Assembly (NCBI GenBank): GCA_913055875.1
Contig: CAJXJY010000001.1
Span: 558,001-622,000 of the forward strand
DNA from: an uncultured Altererythrobacter sp.
Lineage (GTDB): Bacteria > Pseudomonadota > Alphaproteobacteria > Sphingomonadales > Sphingomonadaceae
Direction: 5' to 3'
DNA length: 64,000 nt
Made by a program: the position numbers and the translations under genes. The notes under the pieces are model-generated. The model was not told the DNA's origin. It did not search any database and saw only the letters and a program-made list of their open reading frames with translations. This document shows, piece after piece, positions 56,590 to 64,000 of this stretch. Positions within the stretch are counted from its first letter, which is position 1, and the number at the start of each line of letters is the position of its first letter.

Positions 56590-56855
56590 AGAGGGTTTGT
56601 TGCGTGCGGATCGGACCTCCGTCCGATCCTTGGCTGTTCCGTCCCACGCCCCCACCCGGAGTCTTCGTTACGTGCGGGCCAGACCTCCGTCTGGCCCTTG
56701 GCTGTTCCATCCCACGCCCCCACCCGGCCACCCATAGGATACTATGGTCGGGGTGGCCGGGTGGGGGCGTGGGATGGAACAGCCCCGGCGGGCCGATGTC
56801 TGCCAAGCAGCGGCAGGTCTCGTCACCGCCGGAAGACAACAAACACCTACCCGAT
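56590..56855. repeat. Composite hairpin repeats, tandem mosaic (copy 6)
   Basis: A left half of a type I element is followed by a complete one. The first A stem is GGATCGGAC (56608-56616) with 56621-56629 around CTCC, and its left arm breaks off at CCCCCACCCGG (56659). The second starts AGTCTTCGTTACGTGCGGG with stem GGGCCAGAC (56676-56684) with 56689-56697, a central hairpin (about 56706-56779) and a B end at 56815-56832. It starts right after the TauE-like stop codon. Confidence 0.85.
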
Positions 56856-56916
56856 TGACCGCACCGCGCAAATCGCGCAGGGCTTGTTCGTCGCCCGCGG
56901 AAGCGATTCCGTGGCC

Positions 56917-57105
56917 GTCGCGCGGGAGAGTCCTTGTCCTCGGACAAGGCGCCGAAGGAGCAACCGCCCCGGAATCTCTCAGGCCCCGGGACCGCGCGCC
57001 GGAGACACTCTGGAAAGCGCTTCGCAGAAATGCGCGGCCACCGAAGGGGTAAGCCCGTATTTTGCGGGTCAGTCTCTCAGGTTTCCCGACAGAGGGGGCG
57101 TGTGG
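56917..57105 (+). ncRNA. Tandem glycine riboswitch
   Basis: Two glycine aptamers in series precede gcvT. The first has CGCGGGAGAGTCC, GCCGAAGGAGCAA and AATCTCTCAGG (56920-57010). The second has CACCGAAGGGGTAAGCCC and CAGTCTCTCAGGTTTCCCGA (57040-57100). Binding of glycine by such tandem aptamers usually turns on glycine cleavage genes. About 45 nt separate the second aptamer from the gcvT ATG, room for a switch over the ribosome site. No terminator hairpin was seen, so translational control is likelier. Confidence 0.93.
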
Positions 57106-57149
57106 AACGGCGCTTCGCTGCGGAGCGCCGCCATGCAGCTGGGGACCGT

Positions 57150-58319
57150 ATGAGCGACAACGACGATACCGAAACGCCCGAAGCCCTACCGCTCGACGCG
57201 TGGCATCGCGCGCAGGGCGCGCGGATGGTGCCTTTCGCCGGCTATGCCATGCCGATCCAGTATGAGGGCATCGTCACCGAACACCAATGGACGCGCGAGC
57301 AGGCCGGACTGTTCGATGTCAGCCATATGGGCCAGCTGATGGTCACCGGCGAAGGTGCCGCCGAAGCGCTCGAGGCGCTGGTGCCGGGCGCGATCGCCAG
57401 CCTCAAGCCGGGGCGCGTGCGCTACACTTTGCTGCTCAACGAGGCGGGCGGGGTGATCGACGATCTGATGGTCACCAACGCCACCGAATGGATAGAGGGC
57501 GACGAGGACGAGGGGATCGAGGGCCGTTGGGGCGAGCCGGCCTATTATCTCGTCGTCAACGGCGCGACCAAGTGGGACGATATCGCCCATCTGCGCGAGC
57601 ACCTGCCCGACGAGGTGACGCTGACGCATATGGAGGACCGGGCGCTGCTCGCGTTGCAGGGTCCGAACGCGGCGCAGGCGCTCGGCCGGGTGATGCGCGG
57701 CGTGCCCGACAGCCTCGTCTTCATGCAATCGACCACCTACCAGTTCGGCGAATGGCCGCTGAGGATCACCCGCTCGGGCTATACCGGCGAGGACGGGTTC
57801 GAGATCTCGGTGCCCGCCGAATTCGCCGAGGGCCTCGCCGGACGGCTGTGCGCCGAGATCGAGGTCCGTCCCGCGGGCCTCGGCGCGCGCGATTCGCTGC
57901 GGCTCGAAGCGGGTCTGCCGCTTTACGGCCACGACATGGACGAGACCGTCGACCCGGTCAGCGCCGACCTGACCTTCGCGCTGACCAGGAAGCGCCGCGA
58001 GAGCGGCGGCTGGATGGGGCACGAGGCGGTTGCGAAGGTCCTCGCCGACGGTCCGGAGCGCAAGCGTGTCGGGCTGAAGATCGAGGGCCGCCTGCCCGCG
58101 CGCGAGGGGGCGCCCGTGTTCGCGGGCGACGCCGAGATCGGCCGCATCACCAGCGGCGGTTTCTCGCCCACGCTCGGGCAGCCGATCGCGATGGCCTATC
58201 TCGATGCCGGCCATACTGCGGAGGGCACGGAAGTCGAAATCGAAGTCCGCAGGAAACGGCTCGCGGCCACGGTCGTACCGCTGCCGTTCGTCGAACACCG
58301 CTATTTCCGAGGGAGCTAG
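57150..58319 (+). CDS. gcvT: Glycine cleavage system T protein
   Basis: GcvT moves the methylene group from aminomethyl-lipoyl GcvH to tetrahydrofolate and releases ammonia. The 389-aa protein has [15 protein letters not shown] (26-40), [11 protein letters not shown] (53-63), [11 protein letters not shown] and [20 protein letters not shown], with the catalytic Asp in the SHMGQL region's partner loop not individually assigned. A short acidic insertion ([16 protein letters not shown], about 110-130) is unusual. It heads the gcvT-gcvH-gcvPA-gcvPB series behind the riboswitch. Confidence 0.96.
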   Translation: MSDNDDTETPEALPLDAWHRAQGARMVPFAGYAMPIQYEGIVTEHQWTREQAGLFDVSHMGQLMVTGEGAAEALEALVPGAIASLKPGRVRYTLLLNEAGGVIDDLMVTNATEWIEGDEDEGIEGRWGEPAYYLVVNGATKWDDIAHLREHLPDEVTLTHMEDRALLALQGPNAAQALGRVMRGVPDSLVFMQSTTYQFGEWPLRITRSGYTGEDGFEISVPAEFAEGLAGRLCAEIEVRPAGLGARDSLRLEAGLPLYGHDMDETVDPVSADLTFALTRKRRESGGWMGHEAVAKVLADGPERKRVGLKIEGRLPAREGAPVFAGDAEIGRITSGGFSPTLGQPIAMAYLDAGHTAEGTEVEIEVRRKRLAATVVPLPFVEHRYFRGS

Positions 58320-58324
58320 AGAGC

Positions 58325-58696
58325 ATGGCCCGTTACTTCACCGACGAACACGAATGGATCGATCTCGAGGGCGAACTCGCGACGGTCGGGATCACCGATT
58401 ATGCGCAGGAACAGCTCGGCGATATCGTGTTCGTCGAACTGCCCGATGTCGGCACCGTGCTCGACAAGGGCGGCGATGCCGCGGTGGTCGAAAGCGTCAA
58501 GGCGGCGAGCGATGTCTACGCCCCGATCGGCGGCGAGGTGATGGAGACCAACGACGCGCTCGAAGAGGATCCCGCTTTGGTCAATTCCTCGCCCGAGGAG
58601 GACGGCTGGTTCTTCAAGCTGACGGTCGCCGACAGGGACGAGCTCGAAGGGCTGATGGACGCGAAGGCCTACAAGAGTTTCTGCGACAGTCTGTAA
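58325..58696 (+). CDS. gcvH: Glycine cleavage system H protein
   Basis: GcvH is the lipoyl shuttle of the glycine cleavage system. The 123-aa product is complete, with the lipoylated Lys59 in [14 protein letters not shown] and the start segment YFTDEHEWI. It begins 5 bp after gcvT. A repeat element separates it from gcvPA. Confidence 0.97.
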   Translation: MARYFTDEHEWIDLEGELATVGITDYAQEQLGDIVFVELPDVGTVLDKGGDAAVVESVKAASDVYAPIGGEVMETNDALEEDPALVNSSPEEDGWFFKLTVADRDELEGLMDAKAYKSFCDSL

Positions 58697-58701
58697 CGAA
58701 T

Positions 58702-58821
58702 TCCCCCTCCCGCTTGCGGGAGGGGTCAGGGGTGGGAATGGGCCGATAGGCCCACCCCGCTGCGACTAGAGCCGCTGCGCGGCCCAAGTCTCGCTCCCCT
58801 CCCGCAAGCGGGAGGGGGTCA
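58702..58821. repeat. Inverted repeat inside the gcv operon, third family
   Basis: CCCCCTCCCGCTTGCGGGAG at the left and CTCCCGCAAGCGGGAGGGGG at the right form a long inverted pair, each itself a palindrome around CCGCTTGCGG. The centre GGGCCGATAGGCCCACCCCG folds too. It fills the 135-bp gcvH-gcvPA gap. Confidence 0.85.
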
Positions 58822-58831
58822 AGGAGTAACG

Positions 58832-60193
58832 ATGCGCTACCTCCCTCTCACCGATACCGATCGTACCGACATGCTCGCCACCATCGGCGCGTCCTCGATC
58901 GACGACCTGTTCGTCGACGTGCCAGAGGAAGCCCGGCTCGACGGGCCGATCCACGGCCTGCCGCTGCATGCCTCCGAGATGGCGGTCGAGAAGCATATGC
59001 GGCGGCTGTCGAAGAAGAACCTCGCCGCTGCCGACGCGCCGTTCTTCCTCGGCGCGGGGGCCTATCGCCACCATGTCCCGGCCTCCGTCGACCATATCAT
59101 CCAGCGCGGCGAGTTCCTGACCGCCTACACCCCCTACCAGCCCGAGATCGCGCAGGGCACGCTGCAGATGCTGTTCGAGTTCCAGACGCAGGTCGCGCGG
59201 CTCTATGGCTGCGCGGTCGCCAATGCCTCGATGTACGACGGCTCGACCGCGTGCTGGGAAGCGGTGGCGATGGCCGGGCGGGTAACGCGGCGCAAGCGCG
59301 TGGTGCTGTCGGGGGCGCTGCACCCGCATTACGCCGAGGTCGTGCGAACGATGGCCAGGTTCACCGAGGACGAGATCGCCGGTGCGCCGCCCGCGCTTCA
59401 GCCCCGGCCCGACAATGCCGGGCTGATCGCGCGGATCGACGAGCAGACCAGCTGCGTCGTGGTGCAATATCCCGATATCCTCGGCCGCATCCCCGACCTC
59501 GCCGAGATCGCCGAGGCGGCGCATGAAAAGGGCGCACTGCTGATCGCGGTCAACACCGAGCCGGTGGCGCTCGGGGCGATAAAAAGCCCCGGCGAGCTGG
59601 GCGCGGATATCGTCGTCGGCGAGGGGCAGGCGATCGGCGTCGGGCTCCAGTTCGGCGGGCCCTATCTCGGCCTCTTCGCGGTGCGCGATCCCAAGCATGT
59701 CCGCCAGATGCCCGGCAGGTTGTGCGGCGAGACGCAGGATGCGGAAGGGAAACGCGGCTTCGTGCTGACGCTCTCGACCCGCGAGCAGCATATCCGCCGC
59801 GAGAAGGCGACTTCGAATATCTGCACCAATTCGGGCCTCTGCGCGCTGGCCTTCAACGTCCACATGACGCTGCTTGGCGAGAAGGGGCTGCGGCGGCTGG
59901 CGGCGTGGAACCACGACCTTGCGTGCAAGGCGGCGGATCGGCTGGCGCAGGTGCCCGGCGTCGAGGTGCTCAACGAGAGCTTCTTCAACGAATTCACCAT
60001 TCGCATCGGCCGCAACGCGCGCAAGCTGGTGCGAGATCTCGCCGGCAAGGGCATTCTTGCCGGGGTATCGCTCGGGCGGCTCTACCCGGATTCGGACGGG
60101 CTCGACGATGCGCTGCTGGTGGCGGTGACCGAGACCACCACGGGGGAGGATATCGAAACGCTTGCTGCGGCTCTGGGGGAGGCCTTGTCATGA
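58832..60193 (+). CDS. gcvPA: Glycine dehydrogenase subunit 1 (GcvPA)
   Basis: GcvPA and GcvPB together form the PLP-dependent glycine decarboxylase (P protein). The 453-aa subunit 1 has [16 protein letters not shown] (about 71-86), [16 protein letters not shown] (94-109) and [34 protein letters not shown] (in pieces across 296-330). It lacks the PLP lysine, which resides in GcvPB, as expected for the two-chain type. Confidence 0.95.
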   Translation: MRYLPLTDTDRTDMLATIGASSIDDLFVDVPEEARLDGPIHGLPLHASEMAVEKHMRRLSKKNLAAADAPFFLGAGAYRHHVPASVDHIIQRGEFLTAYTPYQPEIAQGTLQMLFEFQTQVARLYGCAVANASMYDGSTACWEAVAMAGRVTRRKRVVLSGALHPHYAEVVRTMARFTEDEIAGAPPALQPRPDNAGLIARIDEQTSCVVVQYPDILGRIPDLAEIAEAAHEKGALLIAVNTEPVALGAIKSPGELGADIVVGEGQAIGVGLQFGGPYLGLFAVRDPKHVRQMPGRLCGETQDAEGKRGFVLTLSTREQHIRREKATSNICTNSGLCALAFNVHMTLLGEKGLRRLAAWNHDLACKAADRLAQVPGVEVLNESFFNEFTIRIGRNARKLVRDLAGKGILAGVSLGRLYPDSDGLDDALLVAVTETTTGEDIETLAAALGEALS

Positions 60194-60205
60194 CTCACCC
60201 CTCCT

Positions 60206-60297
60206 CCGTTCGGGCTGAGCTTGTCGAAGCCCCGTTCTTCACTTCCAGTGCTGCGATCGAAGGAAAAGCAGCCCTTCGACAAGCTCAGGGCGAACGG
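60206..60297. repeat. Sphingomonad-type inverted repeat between gcvPA and gcvPB
   Basis: CCGTTCGGGCTGAGCTTGTC (from 60206) and its inverted partner ending CAAGCTCAGGGCGAACGG (60297) form 24-bp arms with two mismatches around 44 bp. This is the same family as 21848-21918. Confidence 0.88.
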
Positions 60298-60308
60298 GAG
60301 TTTGTGTT

Positions 60309-61928
60309 GTGAGCCAGGCGAACAAATCCGGCTGGAAGCCCGAAATGACGCCCGAGCGGCGCAGCGGGCAGGAGACCGTCACCGGCAACCGCGCGCTGAT
60401 GCTCGAGGAACCGTTGCTGTTCGAGATCGGCCATGCCGAAACCACGGGCGTCGACCTGCCCGAAATCGAGCCCGGCGCATCGCGCCGTCTCGCCGGAATG
60501 GAGCGGAGCGATCCGATCGGCCTCGCCGGCCTGTCCGAGCCGGAAACGATCCGCCATTACACCCGGCTGAGCCGTCAGAACTACGCGATCGATCTCGGCC
60601 TGTTTCCGCTCGGCAGCTGCACGATGAAGCACAATCCGCGCCTCAACGAGAAGGTCGCGCGGATGCCCGGCTTCGCCGACGTCCACCCGCTGCAGCCGGT
60701 CGAGACGGTGCGCGGTGCGCTCGAAGTGATCAACGAGCTCGCCTTCTGGCTGATCGACCTCACCGGCATGCACGGCGTCGCGATGAGCCCCAAGGCGGGC
60801 GCGCATGGCGAATTGTGCGGCATATTGTGCATCCGCGCCGCGCTCGAAGCGCGGGGCGATGCGCGCGAGGTGATCCTCGTGCCCGAAAGCGCACACGGCA
60901 CCAATCCCGCCACCGCCGCTTTCGCGGGTTACAAGGTCGAGGATATTCCCGCGACGCCCGAAGGCCGCGTCGATCTCGATGCTTTGAAGGCCCGCCTCGG
61001 CCCCGACGTGGCGGGTGTCATGATCACCAACCCGAACACCTGCGGTCTGTTCGAGCGCGACATGAAGGCGATCTCCGACGCGGTCCACGCGGCGGGCGGG
61101 TTCGTCTACTGCGACGGCGCCAACTTCAACGCCATCGTCGGCAAGGTCCGCCCCGGCGATCTCGGCGTCGATGCGATGCATATCAACCTGCACAAGACCT
61201 TCTCCACCCCGCATGGCGGCGGCGGGCCGGGCTCGGGTCCGGTGGTGCTGAGCGAAGCGCTGAGCCCCTACGGCCCGCTGCCCTATACCGCGCGGACGAA
61301 GGACGGGGTGGTGCATCTGGTCGAAGAGGAAGGGGCCGAGGCGTTCTCGCAGGAGCATTTCGGCGGACGGATGCGCAGCTTCGGCCGCATGACCGCCTTC
61401 CACGGCCAGATGGGCATGTTCACCCGTGCGCTGACCTATATGCTCAGCCACGGCGCCGACGGGCTGCGGCAGGTGGCCGAGGACGCGGTGCTCAACGCCA
61501 ACTACATCCTGCGCAGCCTCGACGATGTGCTCCACGCCCCGTTCGGCGACAGCGGGCCGTGCATGCACGAGGCGCTGTTCGGCGACAAGGGCTTCGCCGA
61601 CGGGCTGTCGACGCTCGATCTGGCCAAGGGGCTGATCGACGAAGGCTATCATCCGATGACGATGTATTTCCCGTTGGTGGTGCACGGCGCGATGCTGGTC
61701 GAACCGACCGAGACCGAAAGCAAGGCGGGGCTCGACCAGTTCATCGCCGCCTTCCGCAGCGTGGCCGAGCGCGCCAGGGCGGGCGACGAGAGCCTCAAGC
61801 AGGCGCCGTATCATGCCCCGCGCCGTCGCCTCGACGAAACGCAGGCTGCGCGCAAGCCGGTGCTGGCGTGGCAGGAGGATGAGGCTCCGGCAGGCACTCC
61901 GACCCGGAGCGAGCGGGGCGGCAGCTGA
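60309..61928 (+). CDS. gcvPB: Glycine dehydrogenase subunit 2 (GcvPB)
   Basis: Subunit 2 of the P protein carries the cofactor. The 539-aa protein has the PLP Lys296 in HINLHKTFSTPHGGGG, the glycine-rich loop after it, LFPLGSCTMKHNPRLNE (98-114) and HGTNPATAAFAGYKV. The start is GTG at 60309, which was preferred because no in-frame ATG gives a family-like N-terminus before TPERRSGQETVTGNRAL. The gene for GcvL (lipoamide dehydrogenase) is not in the window. Confidence 0.95.
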   Translation: MSQANKSGWKPEMTPERRSGQETVTGNRALMLEEPLLFEIGHAETTGVDLPEIEPGASRRLAGMERSDPIGLAGLSEPETIRHYTRLSRQNYAIDLGLFPLGSCTMKHNPRLNEKVARMPGFADVHPLQPVETVRGALEVINELAFWLIDLTGMHGVAMSPKAGAHGELCGILCIRAALEARGDAREVILVPESAHGTNPATAAFAGYKVEDIPATPEGRVDLDALKARLGPDVAGVMITNPNTCGLFERDMKAISDAVHAAGGFVYCDGANFNAIVGKVRPGDLGVDAMHINLHKTFSTPHGGGGPGSGPVVLSEALSPYGPLPYTARTKDGVVHLVEEEGAEAFSQEHFGGRMRSFGRMTAFHGQMGMFTRALTYMLSHGADGLRQVAEDAVLNANYILRSLDDVLHAPFGDSGPCMHEALFGDKGFADGLSTLDLAKGLIDEGYHPMTMYFPLVVHGAMLVEPTETESKAGLDQFIAAFRSVAERARAGDESLKQAPYHAPRRRLDETQAARKPVLAWQEDEAPAGTPTRSERGGS

Positions 61929-62018
61929 CATTTCGCACGGCGCGGCGGCGAGTTCCTACAAGCTGCCGCCGCTGCTATGGGGTAGTCGGGTCGCACGGCA
62001 TCCGCTGGGAGGGCGGGA

Positions 62019-64000
62019 TTGAGCGACGAGCGCACGGACAGTTTTATCCGCAGGGGTTGGCGCAATGTGCGCGAGGCGGGACCGCGACGGCTGGCGCTGA
62101 CCGTACTGCTGGTGCTCGCGGGGCTGTTCCTCGCCCGGTTCGGGTGGGGTGTCGGCCCGTCCGACATCCCCGCCGTCACCCAGGCCGAACGCGAACTCTA
62201 CGATACCCGCTACACGCTTTATGCCGACCGCAACGCGGTCGACCAGGACCAGCGTATGGTGCTTATCGTCTATAACGACCAGACGCTGATGGACACGCGC
62301 AAGCGCTCGCCGCTCGATCGCGGCATGCTGGTCGAGGCGCTGCGCGCGATCGACGGCATGGGCGCGCAGGCGATCGGGATCGATATCCTGTTCGACCAGC
62401 CGCAGGACGAGGACGGCGAACTGGTCGAGACGCTGCGCGCGATGGAGACGCCGGTCGCGGTCGGCTATGCCGATATCGAGACCAATCTCGGCAGCATCAC
62501 CTACAACCAGCAGGAATATCTGACCGACCTGCTCGGCGCGCTCGAGGGGAGCAAGGCGCGCCCCGGCAGCGTGCGGCTGCGCGACGAAACCGGGGTCACG
62601 CGGCGCTGGAGCGAGATCCGCCCCGACCTGCCGCCGCTGCTCGGCCGGGTGATGCTAGAAGACAGCGGCCGGGCCGGTTCGACCCTGCCCGGCTACGAGG
62701 GCGCGCTGCGCTACCGCCTGCCCGCCGACGAGAGCCGGCCGGTCTTCCTCACCCTGCCGATCCAGCTGTTCGCCGATCCCGAGATGGCGACCGGGCTCGC
62801 CGAATTCGTCGCCGGGCGCTACGTCCTGATCGGCGGGGACATCGTCGATATCGACCGCGTCGCCACCCCGCTGTCGCGCGCGCTGGGTGGGCGCAGCGAG
62901 GCCGAAGCGACGACCGGGGCCGACCCGCCGGGAATCCAGGTCCATGCCGAGATGATCGCGCAGATGCTCGACGGCGAGGCGCTGCCGCCGGTGCCGTCGG
63001 CGGCGCTGTGGGGGCTGGCGCTGCTGGTGGTGGCGATGGCGCTGCTGACCGCATTGCTCGAATGGAGCGGCTGGCGGCTTTACCTGCTGCTGGCGGTGCA
63101 ATTCGCGGCGCTGCTCGGCGCTCCGTTCGCGATGCAATTGCAGGGTATCGATACGTTCGGCGTGCCGGCGGCGGGCTGGCTGCTCGGCTGGATCCTCGCC
63201 TTTACTGCAGTGACCTCGGCCGCGCGCGCCTCGGGCGCCGTCCAGCGCAATTTCGCGCAAGGGGCGCTCGGCAAGTACCTGCCGCGCGAAATGGCGCGCG
63301 AGATCATCGACAACCCGCGGCTGCTCGCGCTGCATGGCGAGAAGAAGCCGATCTACGTGCTGTTCTCCGACCTCGAGGGGTTCACGAAGATGAGCCACGC
63401 GCTCGAACCGGAGACGGTCGCCAAACTGCTCAACCGTTATCTCGAACTGCTGAGCCAGGTGGTGCTCGACCATGGCGGGGTGATCGACAAGTTCGTCGGC
63501 GATGCGGTGGTCGCGTTCTGGGGCGCGCCGATCGCGCGGGTGGACGACGGCGAGCGGGCGGCGAAGGCGGGCTATGCGATCTGGCAGGCGGGCGAGGCGT
63601 TTCGCGCCGAAGTTGCGGCGATGGACCCGCAGCTGCCGCCGATCGGCAAGACCCGCGTCGGGCTGCACTACGGCGAGGCGGTGGTCGGCAATTTCGGCGG
63701 CGACACGCGCATCCAGTACACCGCGCTGGGCGATTCGATGAACACCGCAGCGCGGCTCGAAGCGGCTAACAAGGCGCTCGATTCCTCCGTGATGGCAAGC
63801 CGCGAATTCGTCGAGCGGAGCGGGCTCGACTGGTGGCGGCCGATGGGCCGCGTCGTGCTGCGCGGACGCGCGCAACCGGTCGAAATCTTCGAGCCGGCGC
63901 CCGATTTTCCCGCGGCCGACCGCAAGGCGCTCGATGAGGCCGCAGGCCTGATGGAGAGCGACCGCGAGGCTGCGACACGTATCGTTTCCGACGTCGCAAC
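62019..64000 (+). CDS. CHASE2 adenylate/guanylate cyclase (3'-truncated)
   Basis: The frame opens with TTG at 62019 (TTG AGC GAC GAG) and runs off the window end, giving 660 codons without a stop. An N-terminal membrane helix (about 22-36) is followed by an extracytoplasmic CHASE2 domain (about 45-300, with MLVEALRAIDGMGAQAIGID), three further membrane helices (about 325-400) and a class III cyclase domain. The metal Asp pair is in FSDLEGFT (63367-63390) and DKFVGDAVVAFWG (63487-63525), with NTAARLEA later. It probably makes cAMP in response to an external signal. The TTG start is uncommon and the signal is unknown. Confidence 0.88.
   Translation, partial: MSDERTDSFIRRGWRNVREAGPRRLALTVLLVLAGLFLARFGWGVGPSDIPAVTQAERELYDTRYTLYADRNAVDQDQRMVLIVYNDQTLMDTRKRSPLDRGMLVEALRAIDGMGAQAIGIDILFDQPQDEDGELVETLRAMETPVAVGYADIETNLGSITYNQQEYLTDLLGALEGSKARPGSVRLRDETGVTRRWSEIRPDLPPLLGRVMLEDSGRAGSTLPGYEGALRYRLPADESRPVFLTLPIQLFADPEMATGLAEFVAGRYVLIGGDIVDIDRVATPLSRALGGRSEAEATTGADPPGIQVHAEMIAQMLDGEALPPVPSAALWGLALLVVAMALLTALLEWSGWRLYLLLAVQFAALLGAPFAMQLQGIDTFGVPAAGWLLGWILAFTAVTSAARASGAVQRNFAQGALGKYLPREMAREIIDNPRLLALHGEKKPIYVLFSDLEGFTKMSHALEPETVAKLLNRYLELLSQVVLDHGGVIDKFVGDAVVAFWGAPIARVDDGERAAKAGYAIWQAGEAFRAEVAAMDPQLPPIGKTRVGLHYGEAVVGNFGGDTRIQYTALGDSMNTAARLEAANKALDSSVMASREFVERSGLDWWRPMGRVVLRGRAQPVEIFEPAPDFPAADRKALDEAAGLMESDREAATRIVSDVA

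Overview
The window is GC-rich, gene-dense chromosomal DNA of an alphaproteobacterium, most probably of the Sphingomonadales and plausibly Erythrobacteraceae. The evidence is a PhyR-type general stress response, two large TonB-dependent receptors, a class I PHA synthase with a phasin, split GcvPA/GcvPB and split MetH, and the short inverted repeats (core CTGAGCTTGTCGAAG) scattered through that order. No genus can be named from the sequence alone. No prophage, insertion sequence or CRISPR array is visible.

Layout. 1-3.4 kb: a general stress response block with a truncated HisKA_2 sensor kinase, PhyR and a single-domain response regulator. PhyR and the regulator have EcfG-type promoters. A candidate ~90-nt sRNA with a C-rich loop diverges from phyR. 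3.5-10.5 kb: an acyltransferase-like protein, a fatty acid desaturase, a small lipoprotein with an EcfG-type promoter, a GNAT protein, LptF-LptG, a VapC/Phd toxin-antitoxin pair and ClpS. 10.6-14.5 kb: a PHA locus (phasin with a Lys/Ala-rich N-terminus, secreted VCBS protein, PhaC). 14.7-20.4 kb: an AlaC-like aminotransferase, an unusual cluster of five small genes (LuxR-type HTH with a membrane anchor, two unknowns, RadC-like JAB protein, winged helix), a crotonase, a thioesterase, tRNA-Cys and tRNA-Thr. 20.4-30.4 kb: a complete five-step histidine degradation set (HutF divergent from HutI-HutH-HutG-HutU), followed by an E1 alpha-beta fusion and a FabD-like acyltransferase of unknown role. 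30.4-36.8 kb: a TonB receptor, a Baeyer-Villiger-type monooxygenase, a CinA-like protein, a deacetylase-like protein and a GNAT protein. 36.9-46.5 kb: rplK-rplA and secE-nusG, separated by about 7.7 kb holding PspA, a double aspartic protease, a large TonB receptor and a glucuronoyl-esterase-like hydrolase. 46.7-49.6 kb: an AGCS symporter, a tiny conserved-looking protein and an aldo/keto reductase. 49.9-64 kb: one-carbon metabolism (ArsR-methyltransferase regulator, MetF, split MetH, a TauE/SafE permease, glycine riboswitch, GcvT-GcvH-GcvPA-GcvPB), ending in a truncated CHASE2 adenylate cyclase.

How the parts work together. The glycine cleavage genes make 5,10-methylene-THF, MetF reduces it, and the two MetH polypeptides use the methyl group to make methionine, so the right third is a coherent one-carbon block. 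The hut genes convert histidine to glutamate and formate by the HutF/HutG route. Six copies of a composite hairpin repeat sit next to stop codons, mostly between convergent genes. One of their stems differs in sequence between copies but keeps pairing around an invariant CTCC/GGAG loop, and one copy is inserted inside another. This repeat family and the stress-regulated sRNA candidate are the observations most likely to be new.
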